Assembly: GCA_031771865.1 (NCBI GenBank)
Contig: JASISA010000001.1
Location: 1,612,001 to 1,676,000, forward strand
DNA: 64,000 nt
Reading direction: 5' to 3'
Source of the DNA: Nothophaeocryptopus gaeumannii
Lineage: Eukaryota > Ascomycota > Dothideomycetes > Mycosphaerellales > Mycosphaerellaceae
Below the pieces are notes generated by a model. The model saw nothing but the letters and a program-made list of their open reading frames with translations, had not been told where the DNA came from and made no database searches. How positions within the stretch are numbered: the stretch's first letter is position 1; each line of letters begins with the position of its first letter. The translations under genes were made by a program, and so were the position numbers. This document shows, one piece after another, positions 1 through 11,895 of the stretch.

Positions 1-1266
1 GTTCTTCTGGCGCATCTCCCGCTGAGCTTCCCGCTTGCGATCTGCTCTTGCCTTCTCTCGCTCCCGACGATCTTTCTCAGCATCACGACTACCGCTTCTA
101 CTTCTGCTCCGTGAGCGAGAAGAGTATGACGAGTAAGATGACCGGCTGTCAACAGATCTGCTCCGAGAACGTCCACGGTCCGATCCACGCCTTTGTGACA
201 TAGCAGCCTCCTTGTCTGCCCGGGCCTTCATCGCCAGCTGTCGTAAGTGGTCCTCCTTAGCCTCCTTCTCTTTCTCTGCTAGCCGTTGTTGCATCTTTGC
301 TCTCTGTTGCACTTCATCTCTTGCATGGCGGTCGGCTGTGTGTAGCGCTTCCGCAAACTGTGCAAACTTGTCGTTGATCGTGACATCCTGCAGGCCCCTG
401 CCGTCTGCGGCTAATCGCTTGTCCAAAGGCACTGTGTAACCCTTGGGGTTCTTCCAATTCGACACTGGTGGTGGGATCTTCCATGCCTCTTGATCTTCTG
501 CAGTCAACTTGCGTGGAGGAGAATGCATTACAGGCGGTGGCGGAGATGGCGGTCCGCGAGGGATTTTCTTGATCTTGTGCTTCGGCGGCTCCATGGGATC
601 CTGCTGTCTCTGCACAATCTTCATAATCCGATCCTGCTTCTTACTGCTGTCTCCCATCTGGCTTGCAGGTGTGTACCGTACGAATGTCGGCTCCGGTCTC
701 GACGTGCCCTTGACGTTCTTGGGTTTTTGAGCCGCCAATGCTCCATCCACCAAGCCTTGCAGCGCCTTTTGTGTCCTCTCTTTGCTCGCCTGCACCGCCT
801 CTTCGTCTGGCTTCTCCAAGCTGATCTCGCCCACATCTGCCCGCTGCCGGAGAGGAATGAGATCCTTGAAGCTGGCGTGCACGATTCGATTCTCGCTGTG
901 ACCCCGCTTTGCGATCGCATCGTACTTGACCTTTCCCTGGTTGTCGACCTGAATCGCCAGGGCATTCGAAGTAGAAGGTTGTCCTTTCCGGCCCATGTCA
1001 AGTGGGTATTGTGCCATAGGCACTTCTGGGAATGCACCTCCGTCTCCAAAGTCTTCTGCGTTTCGCGGTCGCCATCCTGCACGCTGTCCGTACGGCGGAG
1101 GTCCAGATCGTTTTACTACCAACTGTGATGATTCAAGCTCGCGTGCGCCGACGACTCGTGGGCCTTTCTGTTGTGTGTGCGTCGGCAGCTCTTCATCTTC
1201 GCCGCTGTATTTGGGTTTGGGCAATGCGCTCGAGAGTGAGGCCCGCGTACCGGAGAGCGACATCAT
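1..1266 (-). CDS. PRP45: SNW1/SKIP (Prp45) spliceosomal protein, 3' end cut by window edge
   Basis: Nuclear SNW-domain protein that, in its family, joins the activated spliceosome with the Prp19/NTC complex and can act as a transcription coregulator. One uninterrupted minus-strand frame gives about 422 residues and runs off the left edge; relatives are about 550-600 residues, so the C-terminus is missing. The N-terminus carries the family pattern ALPKPKYSGEDEELPTH, then RSGPPPYGQRAGWRPR, then PMAQYPLDMGRKG. A proline-rich stretch (PPSPPPPVMHSPPRK) precedes the diagnostic core SNWKNPKGYTVPLDKR at about residues 269-284, followed by a charged helical region and an RS-rich segment (RSRSRSRS). 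Two ATGs are adjacent (1266 and 1263), and the product starts MMSLSG or MSLSG. Its 5' end faces YIH1 across about 195 bp. The family call is very secure; the choice of start is less certain. Confidence 0.95.
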   Translation of the reverse strand, partial: MMSLSGTRASLSSALPKPKYSGEDEELPTHTQQKGPRVVGARELESSQLVVKRSGPPPYGQRAGWRPRNAEDFGDGGAFPEVPMAQYPLDMGRKGQPSTSNALAIQVDNQGKVKYDAIAKRGHSENRIVHASFKDLIPLRQRADVGEISLEKPDEEAVQASKERTQKALQGLVDGALAAQKPKNVKGTSRPEPTFVRYTPASQMGDSSKKQDRIMKIVQRQQDPMEPPKHKIKKIPRGPPSPPPPVMHSPPRKLTAEDQEAWKIPPPVSNWKNPKGYTVPLDKRLAADGRGLQDVTINDKFAQFAEALHTADRHARDEVQQRAKMQQRLAEKEKEAKEDHLRQLAMKARADKEAAMSQRRGSDRGRSRSRSVDSRSSYSSYSSRSRSRSRSGSRDAEKDRREREKARADRKREAQREMRQKN

Positions 1267-1461
1267 GTGGAGGTGGAGGAATATGTTGTCGCGGATGTCC
1301 AGTCGCTGCCAAAATCTTCAGAGGTGGTTGCAGGCGGCTGCTCTTCCGAAAGCCTAAATTTGGACCCACCTTCACTTTACCATCAACGGTCTCTGTGTTC
1401 TGCTTCTCCCACATGCACCAATATGAGTGAGTAAATCGTGACGATTCGCGGGGTGGTCGCG
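1267..1461. promoter_or_regulatory. Short divergent intergenic region between PRP45 and YIH1
   Basis: These 195 bases separate the start codons of two divergently oriented genes, so both promoters and both 5' leaders must lie here or overlap the neighbouring coding sequences. I see no TATA box. Co-regulation is inference from geometry only. Confidence 0.45.
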
Positions 1462-2334
1462 ATGTCTGAAGAATTACAAGACGAAGTCACGTCCATTGGT
1501 GCGATATACGAGGAACATACACTTTCACCCCTGGACGAACCTCAACTGTACGCCTTGACTTTGCCTGCTCAGCCAAATGTCTCTCTACGTATTGTATTCC
1601 CCGCCGATTATCCAGACGCTCCTCCGTCGATCCTTGGCACACAGCACGTCGGAAGCGACACTGCCAAAGGCGAAGGCAGTCGGATCGTTGACCTCGTCCG
1701 GGAGGTCTTGGCCGAAATCTACGCCCCTGGAAAGCCATGCATTTTCGATCTCATCGAAGAGACAGGTCAGAGACTTCAGCAGCTCGGCTTGGACCAAGGC
1801 TCAAAGGACGAGGAACAACAAGCTGCTCAAGAGGACGGTCAGGATTCCCATCATGGTGCACATTGGACTTCTTCTGACGACTATCAGCCGTTGGAAGAAT
1901 TAGGAGATCCGCCCCCTTGGACTATCTCGGAGTTCATCACAGAGAAGAAATCAGTTTTCATTGCTCGATCGGCACCAGTGTCATCTATAGATGAAGCCAA
2001 GTCCTATTTGGCGCACCTGTTGGCGACCGACAAAAAGGTTGCTAAAGCTACACACAACATCACTGCTTGGCGTATACGAGGAGACAATGGTGTACAGTAC
2101 CAGGACTGCGACGACGATGGCGAAGACGCTGCGGGTGGACGACTACTCCATCTTCTAGAATTGATGAATGTCTGGAATGCCATGGTAGTCGTCACGCGCT
2201 GGTACGGCGGCATTAAGCTCGGCCCTGATCGCTTTCGCATCATTAACCAGTGCGGAAGGGATGCGATTGTCAAAGGTGGCTTCACCCCACAAGAAGACAG
2301 CAAAGAAGGTGGCAAGAAGAAAAGCAAGAAGTGA
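1462..2334 (+). CDS. YIH1: Yih1/IMPACT family, RWD-domain modulator of Gcn2
   Basis: Cytoplasmic regulator of general amino-acid control. In yeast and mammals Yih1/IMPACT binds Gcn1 through its RWD domain and competes with Gcn2, dampening eIF2-alpha phosphorylation. The single-exon frame encodes 290 residues if started at MSEELQDEVTSIGAIYEEH; an in-frame ATG at 1438 would add eight residues but the internal start matches the family N-terminus. The RWD domain covers about residues 1-115, with the typical FPADYPDAPP turn. An acidic linker follows, then the IMPACT domain (about 163-275) with KKSVFIARSAPVSS, a CDDDGE motif, and VVVTRWYGGIKLGPDRF. The C-terminus is lysine-rich. No intron is seen. 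GCN2 itself lies about 20 kb away in this window. Confidence 0.95.
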   Translation: MSEELQDEVTSIGAIYEEHTLSPLDEPQLYALTLPAQPNVSLRIVFPADYPDAPPSILGTQHVGSDTAKGEGSRIVDLVREVLAEIYAPGKPCIFDLIEETGQRLQQLGLDQGSKDEEQQAAQEDGQDSHHGAHWTSSDDYQPLEELGDPPPWTISEFITEKKSVFIARSAPVSSIDEAKSYLAHLLATDKKVAKATHNITAWRIRGDNGVQYQDCDDDGEDAAGGRLLHLLELMNVWNAMVVVTRWYGGIKLGPDRFRIINQCGRDAIVKGGFTPQEDSKEGGKKKSKK

Positions 2335-2461
2335 GAGCTGCAGCTGATCTGGTTCATCTTATTAGATGCTGTTGGCCGTCAACGCCAGACCTAAGCGCAT
2401 CGTCGGAAAGTGTCTTGGATACAGCATGAGCCAGTATCCAAACCGAGCTTTAAAGCACAAG

Positions 2462-3307
2462 TCACATCAAGAAGAGCCTTCTTGCTATCTTCATGACGGG
2501 CTCTTTGACGCTCCATAGCAACCCAGGCTTGGGATCGCCCCTGAGGAACCACTGATACACCTTTGACCAGGCTTCATTCCCGTCACCCTCGAGGATATCT
2601 CCATGGCACGGCACGATGCGCTCGATATCCCACTCAGCAACCCGCTTGGCATCTCTGCGCATCAAGGCGAACTCCACACCGGCCACGTAGTACATCAGCC
2701 TCCGAAACCAGATCGAATCTGGATGCGCACGTTTCGCGAATTCGCGGCTGAACAGGCCTTGCGCTGAAGATGATGGCTCGTGCTGTTCCGTCGCAGGAAG
2801 ATTCATCAACAAATCGGAGACTATCAACGTGCTGGTCGGCTTATGATACCATGCGACGGCGTATGTGATGAAACCTTCGAACAATACAGTCTCGAAGTCC
2901 TGCGAGAAGGAAATCTGGTCTTCCGGACTTTGCTGCCAATCTTCGTATACGAAATCCCATCGAACGTCCTTCCGCTTATTTTGCAAGCCGGTAACGCCTA
3001 TGGTCTTTGCATTTGGCCAGAGCTTGAGGTATTCGGCCACGTACATATGGTGTCCAAGGTCGCAGGCTATCAAATGCACGCCACCGAGCTGGGCCAACTT
3101 GTCCAGGACAGAGCCTTCTAACTCGATTGGATTGAGCAGGAGCATTCGGTCATCATGAAGGCGAATTGCTGTTGCACGATTTCCCACAGCCACGAATTTG
3201 CGATAGCCAAAAGGCGCAAACCGGTTGAATTGCGTTGTGAAAGTCGTGATCCTTGGAGAGACGTCTCGAATGACAGTGGAAGACTTGGAAACCGGATGAT
3301 GGGACAT
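2462..3307 (-). CDS. DUF4336 family protein (metallo-beta-lactamase-like fold)
   Basis: A conserved fungal protein of about 281 residues, single exon, started at MSHHPVSKSS; the frame stays open about 50 codons further upstream, so the true start could differ. The sequence follows DUF4336: a beta-rich N-terminus (ITTFTTQFNRF, GNRATAIRL, LLLNPIELE), then the histidine-containing VHLIACDLGHHMYV, an internal GFITYAVAWYHKPTSTLIVSDLLMNLP, and near the C-terminus VPCHGDILEGD. DUF4336 proteins resemble metallo-beta-lactamase hydrolases with the metal site reduced or altered; here HH, a D in SDLL and the CHGD histidine are visible. No substrate is known and none is inferred. It is convergent with YIH1, with only about 127 bases between stop codons. 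Confidence 0.8.
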   Translation of the reverse strand: MSHHPVSKSSTVIRDVSPRITTFTTQFNRFAPFGYRKFVAVGNRATAIRLHDDRMLLLNPIELEGSVLDKLAQLGGVHLIACDLGHHMYVAEYLKLWPNAKTIGVTGLQNKRKDVRWDFVYEDWQQSPEDQISFSQDFETVLFEGFITYAVAWYHKPTSTLIVSDLLMNLPATEQHEPSSSAQGLFSREFAKRAHPDSIWFRRLMYYVAGVEFALMRRDAKRVAEWDIERIVPCHGDILEGDGNEAWSKVYQWFLRGDPKPGLLWSVKEPVMKIARRLFLM

Positions 3308-3463
3308 CGCCGTGGCTAAGTGATTGGATTGTCGTCTGTTCCGACTTGGTCTTCCACCCCTGCTATCGGGTATCATCGACAGCTCACAAGTCTCCATCTT
3401 GATTGGCATGTTGTTGAAACAATAGCAGACGAAGATGAAGCCAGGGAATCGTGATGAGGTCAT

Positions 3464-6082
3464 TGCCCGGAATCAGATTTGATGCACAACATCAATCGAA
3501 TATTGAAGGCCTAAAAGATCCAGGTCTCAGGCAACAACATCCTGGCCAACTCACGCATGCGAATGCAATTACTGCACTCGCAATGAGATATCCGGTCTTC
3601 AAACCACGAGAAATTCACTTCAAACCACCATGGACATTTCACCGACACTACTGCACATACATCGGGGAACAACATCGAGGCATCTTGCCTCGGGCTTGAG
3701 TCCCGGGAACCAAAAAGCCCTGATCAACAGATCTGGATGCTCCGATGTGATCTACACTTGCTTCCAAGCTTTTCTCCGACCAGGGCTTTCGTGAGACTTC
3801 ACGTCGCCTTGCGATTGACAAACATTGGCTCGGGGTCGATGTGACGCAAGGCGATGAGACAGTATGTCGTCGAATGTGTCAGGCGTGTGGCGATGAGGTG
3901 AGGTGTGACAGGTTTGTGGTGATGTGTCTGTCTTGCTGTGCAGATCTTCCCTAAAGAAGCAATTGGACATCGAAACATAGGTAGATGGCTGCGATAAGCT
4001 CCTGCAGAAAGGCTTATGTTTTGACTGCATCTGGAAGCGGCTGAAGGAAATATGCATGCAGAGTATTGTGCCTCCTGTTTGCACTCCCTCGCATCGCGAA
4101 GATGGTTCAAAGATTGACACGAAGTCGGATGACACAAGCTATCGCGCTTTCGAGTCCCGAGATAAGGACATGATCATTGATCGAAGCCATGAATCTCGAC
4201 CTTGAAGAAAGGTCCTGCTATTGCATTATCCCATAGCGCCTCCCCAGGATTCGCGCATTAGATAGCCGTCGATTAGCGACAGCTACGTTCACATCGTCTC
4301 TGCCATCCCGCAACGTGCAGTCACTTACTTACCTCATCAACCTTCATACACTACCCACAACTCGCGATATAAATACGAGAATCAATGTCTCAATGATCTC
4401 TACCCAATCATCCATCCTATCTTCAAGCACGCCTCACCTACAAGTAGCTGGAGTGTGTCTTGCGCCATGCAGCACTAACAGCACATACCGACATGGTGCC
4501 ACGGCGTTCACGCTCAAGGCTTCTCCATGTAGTGTATTAGCGCGTGAACAGTCAACGACCGAGTCCTCACGAGGAAGGCTGCTCAGCCCGCTCAGTCCAC
4601 CTCTAGTACGGCCCATGCGTGACTTTATGTCGTGCATGTGATCTGGAGACAACTGAGCTATGCCTTCTCTACGGCACAATATTAAGGTCCAAGTTGAGGT
4701 GGAGATGCTTTTCGGACAAGAGTAACCGGCGGCAATATCATGAACCGCGTTTGCTCGTTCGTTTCGTCATCCTAATGATACTCCGGAGTAGTCTGTACAC
4801 TCATCAAGCGTTTTAACAAGAACTGCCTCCTTTGTACTTTGGATCTCAACGGGTCCAGAATGCTGGCCGTTCATTCATCCTCCGAATTCCGACCAGTCTC
4901 AGAAATCTGACAAGCAAATCCTCCGTAGATCACAGTTCTTGTGTGTGTGTTGTGCCAACACTTCGCATTCTACTTCGCCTCAATCTCTGCCTCCAGTAGT
5001 AGTGACCTGTCAAGCCCGTGAAGCGTCCAACTCCCCACCGTGACACCTGTTTCTCTTCCGCCGGCAACTCCATCACAGCACGCACTTTCTTGGCAGACAG
5101 GTGACTATCTTGCGTCAATTTGCTAGGTCATCCCTTGTTCGGAGCAAGTGTGCTTGCCTCAGGCCAAGGGGAACCCTGTTATGACCGTCCGAGCGCGATC
5201 GATAGACTGCTGACGAGACCGTGCTGACCTAGAGCATGAGGGTTGTTGGTGGTGCCGGCGGTGGACCGTGGAGGAGATATGGTATCGACGCCGCTTACTG
5301 GATTGGGGGATTCACGTGGGGTTGAGTGATGGATGACATGGAAGTATGATGATTGTGCGAGGGTATGGTGTTATGAGGTTGAGAGATTGCCAATAGTTCG
5401 TGTCGCCAGATACGTCTGAATCTAGCGTCGTCGATGTCTCTGGGAAAAGATTCGAGATTGTTATCGAGGCCATCGGGGCTGAATAGTTCGATCACATGGC
5501 ATAGAAAGGTTTCAGATTTTATTTCGCGCATTTCGTTTCGAACGGTCGCAGTTGGTTCTTGATCGTGGAGTGTTTTCTGGGGTTGGAATTGGAGGTGGTG
5601 ATGAGAATCTACGAGGCTACGAGCAGTCTGATGCAATCATCTTTCAAGGGAGGCTCATTCGATGTGGTGTTCTCTCGTGAGTTGTTGGTGAGCAAAACTG
5701 GCAGACATAGCATCGGGTGGAACTTAGGAATACTGCAATTGAAGTAGTAGTCATATCTTCATTGAGAAGCTGGTAGTCTTACTATTACATACTGCGCACC
5801 GGCGCATTGCAGTTAGCTTCCAGCCTTGATCTGTCCTCAGCGAGCGAGTGTGGCGTGAATATCGTCGACATTGTCACAGCCATTTTCTCGCATGCTTTCG
5901 TCCTTGCGAAAGTCTGAGCAGATCCCATCATCTTCCAAAATAAATCATTCATTCAGACACCACGAGCGCCTGTTTCATCCCATGTGTGGTATCATTCTTC
6001 GCTAGAAATAAGAAATACAAAACGCTCTTGTCTTTTACTCGAAACAAGGCAAGGCAGCCAAACAAGACATGCGGCGAGCCTT
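3464..6082. other. Intergenic, no recognised gene (2.6 kb)
   Basis: No frame here matches a family I know. Overlapping minus-strand frames at 3752-4135 look like chance openings. The most protein-like piece is minus strand 5295-5531, which from its first ATG would give 78 residues beginning MREIKSETFLCHVIELF and containing DARFRRIWRHELL. An upstream minus-strand frame beginning MLCLPVLLTNNS (near 5716) could be spliced to it through a short intron. I treat this as a possible orphan gene without further support. Confidence 0.4.
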
Positions 6083-7249
6083 CTAGGCTGCCGATACCAC
6101 TCTTGCTGACATGGCCTGAGTCCACGCTGGTAAGTTCGGGCTTATTTGCGTGGAAGAGTCTTCTCGTTTGGGCCACTGACTGTTGCTCGGCTTCTCATCC
6201 GGGCAAGGTGGTAATGTGATCGGAGGCGCCCGCTCATTTGCCGCTCGTGCAACCATCTTCGGCTTGTTGACGCCCGAGCTTGGGATTGGTGCAGGTGCGA
6301 GAGTCGTCACCGGCTCTGGCTCATTGACGCTTTCTGCTTCCTCCCGTAGCTCTCCTGAGTTTCTTCCGACAAAAGCCCTGGACTTGCTGAGGCGGTTGAT
6401 GTTGAAACTAGAAGAGAACTTGCTGACCTTGCGATTCGTGGCTTTGGCTTGAGGAAATTTGGAGCCTGATCGGTCGTTGGCAAACGTTGCTGCTCTTGAT
6501 ACTGTTGGTGTCGGTGGCATTGATGAAGGCGACGTTGGCGATATGGCACGTGCGGCTTCCATAAGATCAACGTGACGCGAGAGCGTCTTCTTGTGCTTCA
6601 GACCGGGCCGCTCGATCTTGAGGGCAGGAAGCTCTCGCTCATCGACTGAGCTGGGAGCTGTTGAAGCCGGAGAGGGTAGCACAACCGAAGCCAGTGAACT
6701 ATTCCGACTTGATCGACTACGACATTCCTGACTGCTCCTAGCACTCCTGGAGATCTCGATCGAGCTTGAGCGTGGCGATATCGAAAGCGGTCGACCTGAG
6801 CTGCTCGCCGGTCTGAAGATGGTACGCTTTGACGTGTCGATTGGTTTGGGCATTGAGATGACTTTAGCTTTTCCAGCCGATTGAATCGTAATGGCCTGAG
6901 CTTTGCTGCATCGTTGTTCGACATTGCCGCAGTTCTCTGCGAGCTGCTCCGGTAACGAGTAGATGCTGCTGAAGCTGCATGACCGAACACTAGAATGATC
7001 GTCTTCAATTGGTGAAGCAGCTTCTTCTTCGGAGTTGTAGCTATGCCAAAACAGCGGCTCGTTGACAGGATCCGTGATCGATGCGGTGGCCTTTGCTGCT
7101 GACTTGTCCTGAGGCGGAATTGGCGAGAGGTGCTTCTCCGGAGGCATGTCTGATTCTTGGTGATACGAGGTGCGCTCCAAGGACTCGGTGCCAATTGTGG
7201 GATTGATGAGGAAGTCGTCCATGGGCCGCATGGTCAGAAATTCGGCCAT
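6083..7249 (-). CDS. Ser/Pro-rich conserved-style hypothetical protein
   Basis: I do not recognise a domain. The single-exon frame encodes 388 residues from MAEFLTMRPMDDFLINP to ARVVSAA. It is strongly biased in composition: serine, proline and alanine dominate, with clusters such as SSSGRPLSISPRSSSIEIS and SPTSPSSMPPTP, and a basic central stretch (GLKHKKTLSRHVDLMEAAR). This is the profile of an intrinsically disordered regulatory or scaffold protein with many potential phosphosites. There is no signal peptide or membrane segment. The sustained open frame and amino-acid bias make a real gene likely, although the frames opposite it are also partly open. Function unknown. Confidence 0.65.
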   Translation of the reverse strand: MAEFLTMRPMDDFLINPTIGTESLERTSYHQESDMPPEKHLSPIPPQDKSAAKATASITDPVNEPLFWHSYNSEEEAASPIEDDHSSVRSCSFSSIYSLPEQLAENCGNVEQRCSKAQAITIQSAGKAKVISMPKPIDTSKRTIFRPASSSGRPLSISPRSSSIEISRSARSSQECRSRSSRNSSLASVVLPSPASTAPSSVDERELPALKIERPGLKHKKTLSRHVDLMEAARAISPTSPSSMPPTPTVSRAATFANDRSGSKFPQAKATNRKVSKFSSSFNINRLSKSRAFVGRNSGELREEAESVNEPEPVTTLAPAPIPSSGVNKPKMVARAANERAPPITLPPCPDEKPSNSQWPKREDSSTQISPNLPAWTQAMSARVVSAA

Positions 7250-10200
7250 TGCTGCAGATCGGATATTCGAAAGTGCTGATGCCGTGGCGGTCGTTTACTT
7301 CTAAAGTCGAGACAATCTGGTCCTTTGCTGGCGTTGCAGGGGTAGCACGCGATAATGACGCTGCAGGCCTCGATATCAGGGACTGCAGAGGGCTGCAGAG
7401 GAAATGCAGAAGAGATGCAAGGCGATAACTGAGATATTAGCTGGTCCCTGACTCGGGTTCGCGTCGGAGAGCAGGCAGGTGCTTGTGTGTTGGGAGTGTG
7501 CCGGAGAGATCGAAGTAGATCAAACAGCAAACGACATTGAGTCAGGTGTCGAATGTCGTCTAGTCGCACAGCGAAACGGACGCCACCACCACCACCACGA
7601 CGTTCGCCCGACTGACAGGCGTGATGGCAAGTCGGTGATGGGCTGCTGGACGTGCTGCTGGAGGGAGGCTGCCGGCGCCCAACGGCGTGGTCAGGTCAGG
7701 TCCGGTGGTGCCTGATAGTGGTACGAACAGTGTCTCGACGGAAGAGGCTCGCCCCAGGAATTGTCGACGTTAAGTGTTGTTGCACCAGCGCGTGAGGGTG
7801 GACTACTGGGTGGAGTGTGGAAGACAGGCGGAGTACAGCCGAGTCGAGATTGGTGGAGGGCTTTTGCTCCGAAGTTGACACAGCGACGGTGTCTCGCACA
7901 GCGAAGAGGTGGACGAGTTACTATACTCGATCCTGCGGGAGTCACTACTCTGTGCAGCTTGGCAGGACTACAGCAGAGCGACGAGGTGGCTGCCTTGTCG
8001 CCATGTATGTATATATCCGCAACTTATCTGCTTGCGGTCCGTTGATGGCACAAGCAGGGTTTCCACCTTTCCCACGCGTGCCCTCTCTCCCCTGCGCTTC
8101 AGATTAGCTTTACGCCGCGCCGTTGCTAGCCAGAACTCTGTTCTCGTCTACTGCGCGTGCGCGATTCTCAAGCAGTGGCTCCTGCTCTTCGATTGGGATG
8201 GGTTAACGTTAATCCTATCGGCCAGAGTGCGATGCGGAAAGGCTGCTGAAGGCCCTCTTGACGACTTGTACTGGTACAGCAGGAAGATGCAGCAGCTCAC
8301 TGGTGGAGCGACTTGACCAACTATTTCGAGTAAATACAAAGTCCCAGTTTCGAAACGCGAGAGCCTAGAGGTCTGATGGGATGGATGATGCTGCTGTGCT
8401 CGACCGCCGGCTTCCGCTCTCACCCTAAGTTACTGAGGCACCGTCGGACTCGGAAGATGCTGATTTTTGCGATCCCGGTGTACCACGACAGTACCTACTA
8501 CCAATACCGTGCAGGTACATAGTACATACATAATGTAGTACATACCACTGTGTCCAGCACGGCACATACGGCACCTCTTGGCTGATTTCTCAGCCTTCGC
8601 AGCCATGACTAGATTCACTGCTGATGATGATGATGATGATGATGGATGCGCCTTCCCAAAGCTGTCCAGGGTCGTGAAGTCAAAGTTGCAAGCTACATCC
8701 GAGCCGACGCCGTTCCTCCCTTCCTTCGCTTGCCTTCCAGAAGGAACGTTCGGCTGCGAACAGCACACAGCCCGGACACCGACTCCAGCATCACCCCGGC
8801 CGCTGAACAGCACTCGCCGTGACCACGGCGATACAAGATGATACGCTTTCCACTACACGCGAAGCTCATGAACTCTCTGCTGAGGATGCTCTGTGAACGT
8901 TCGGTCTGTCCCAAGTGCCGACGGCACAACAGACCCGATGCAATAGCGTGAAGTACATCGATACCAATGCGCCAAGGAAGGGCACTTAGCGATATGACCA
9001 TCCCGCACGTGGACTAGCCCGGCTGAGAGGTACGGAGGCCCACCATGATCCACGAGCACTCCCACCGGCGATGCACACTACCCTACATCCGCAGCAGAGA
9101 CAACTGCCTGGCAGTGCCTGCACGTGTGAGACATACATCGACCGCTACCGCGGCCTGGGCGGTATCCGTCTCAAACCGTCCACCCGCGCTGGTCCACATG
9201 GTCCAACTCTCATCGACTTGAACTTCGATCATCTCACTGTGCAAGAGTGATCACTACATGCTTGGATTCTCGACTGCTCCAAGACCGCCTTATTAAACTT
9301 CTCATCCCCTTCTGAGTTTGTGGACTATCTTGACAGGCGGGAGGCTGCGCAAACCCTCCGCCACCGCTCTTTCAGGCTTTCGCTGCGTCTGGATTGGGAC
9401 GCACCTAAGGCCATGCATGCTTGCGAGAGCAGCGTGTCTCGCAGTTCTGTGCCGCGCCATTGGCATCAGCAGCACCTCATGCGAGGGTGTAGCCAAAGAA
9501 ACTCGGATTGTTCAATGGATTTGAAAGGCTATCGTGGCCTGCAAGACGCATCGTGACACGAATGTCCCTATGATTATGCTATACCGTTGACTTTGCTAGG
9601 GCTTTCAATGTGTAATTCTAGAATAACACGCTGCGAGTGGGTTCGAGAGCAGCCTAAACAGGCATGCTATGAAGCTGGAAGTCGCCGAAGGCCAACTGAT
9701 TGCTCGTTATCAGCTAAGGCCAGGGCATGAAGTTGCCCAAATGAGCTCCGTTAGCCTTCAATTGCCGTGAAGAATCGTGGCCCTGGTATACAAGAACTAC
9801 CGGACCAGCAGATTGACCCTACTACCCGATACAACCGAAAAACCCCTCACCTCTAGAAACTCAAGAATGATATCAAACATCTGCCGGTCAAACATACTAT
9901 GCACGATCTGAGATCCTGTACGACGCATTTGATACGGCTTCTCTTTGCCAAGTTTGTACAGCAGCATTGCCATTGATCGGGGTGACTGACAGCGGCGGAG
10001 CCTGCCAGGCGATGCACATTAGAACTAAGAGCTCATACATACTGGCTGCTTGCTCGAACATGATCTTCTAAAATGTTGAGGAAGACAAATATCAATGATT
10101 CTTTCAGCATTGTTCTGGAGTCCATATCCAGCTTAATTCAATACCCGGCTCGGGAATAGTGGCTTGCAGAAGGCGCACACTACTAAAACCCACTCGGGCC

Positions 10201-11895
10201 ACCCGTGTGCCAACTCAGCCGAACTCCAGCCCAAGGAGAATTCATAGACTTCATGACTACTGCTGCAGCTACTCAGCGCATATTTGCATCTCTCACCTTC
10301 CACCACTCACCAGATTGCCTTAGAGACTTTTGTCACCTTTGCCTGAGAAGATCTACAGAGGCTGAGATATGCGATTGCGGCCTCTGTCGGGTAGCTGCAG
10401 GAGACACGGGAACGCAGCATACAACACTGCAGCTCTGTGCCTCCTGCTCCTGCGTTGTGCCTTCAGCCGCACGCCTTCGGGCACTGACAGGCAACGCGTT
10501 CTGTGTAGCGTACTGAGAGGGACGACACGAAGTTAAGCTCTGGGCATCAACAGCCACTTCGGCACGACCATGGGAGGTTTGATAACAAGGACTGCAAAAT
10601 CGGGACCGGGTTCTCTAGCGACGTCTCAACGACAACCGGGTTGTACAGGGCTGCCTCAAGATATGCCGGACCACAGCTCAGGATAGCAGCACATGACCTT
10701 CGAGATCTCCGCAACATTCATCATTTCTCCGTTCAAACAGCAGGGTTGACTACACCTCTTCCAGCTTCAAGTACGCGTCCGGCGAGTGAGCGAAAGCATT
10801 TTGAAGGAAGCCGAAGCTCTCCCTCATCGAACAGCTCATGGTAGGTTTCATCGGATATTCCGGAGAGCAAGCACGGTGGAAGCAATCGCTGACGTTCCTT
10901 CATGGTTTCAACTGCGACGTTTATAGCGACCGCGTGAGGGTCACAGCGACTTCCGTACGGAATTATATCTGGCGCATTTAAAACTACCTTATAATCTGAC
11001 TTCTATCATCACGTCGAGTCAGAGACAGATGACAGATCGCTCCCGCCACGAATAGAACCCGAGATGTCAACGCAGTTCGTCGATCATCGGCGAGTCATCG
11101 CAAACGCGAGGGCATATATCGTCCGCTGTGATATTCACGCATTGGCCGTTTCATATTTGGACGTCACCTCCTTGTACATCGTGATGGACATCAACGATTC
11201 GAATCACATAATATTCGATCTAATATCTCACCAACCTAGGGGAGGCTCTATTCATCGCAACGCCGGCATCACCTTTTCACAAAAATGCACAGTTTCGCAC
11301 CCGGAAATCACACCTTGGCCCCAAGGCGGTGTTTTCTGACGTTTCATTCTCCACACTCTTCGCTCCTTCACGGCCAGGATCTGGAGACGGAATGCATACT
11401 GCATACGGGTAAGTATGGGGTAAGTTGAAGTCGCAGAGAAAGGATGAAGAAACTGAACCCTAAGGTAGTCTTCGCTCATAGCACATGAATGCATCGTTTT
11501 ACGTCTACCTCGTAACGTCTAACGTCTGGTCTACATAGCCGTCGTTGAAGGAATGCATCGAACATACATCGTCAATGTACCCCATCATTGAAATCTGTGA
11601 CGCTGTCGTCAGCATCCCAGGCGTAGCCCGGAAGCCCGGTGAGAGCCGAAGCAGTAATCCTCCGAGGGCTCGCATTCACAACTAGCTTGCGCTTCGAGCT
11701 TTCGGTCCATCCGGATGTCGGCTTAAAGAAGAGCCGCAACATCAGGACCTCACAATTGTAGTGAGAGCTTCATAGCGACGTCATGCTTACCACGGAGCTG
11801 TGCAGGCAAACACCATCCGCAGCCCTCGTTCTGCAAGCATCTAAGATGTAAGTGCAGCTGATGTGAGAAGCCAAGACTTCGGTCAGGTCCCGAAC
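7250..11895. other. Gene-poor stretch, 4.6 kb
   Basis: No coding sequence could be supported on either strand; the longest open frames are about 100-135 codons and none resembles a protein family. The segment next to the Ser-rich gene (7250-8400) is GC-rich and contains a (CCA)n run near 7583-7597. Further on are a (TGA)7 microsatellite, a cluster of GTAC words at about 8475-8560, and a TTAACGTTAA palindrome at 8203-8212. The part next to XRN1 (about 11750-11895) is probably its 3' untranslated region. Decayed transposon sequence is possible but I see no terminal repeats. Confidence 0.5.
8622..8643. repeat. (TGA)7 trinucleotide microsatellite
   Basis: Seven uninterrupted TGA/ATG-phase trinucleotides in non-coding sequence, directly visible. 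Likely polymorphic in length between strains (inference). Confidence 0.9.

Noticed and set aside
9636..9650. GGGTTCGAG resembling a tRNA B box
   Set aside because: No matching A box, acceptor stem or anticodon arm could be found around it.
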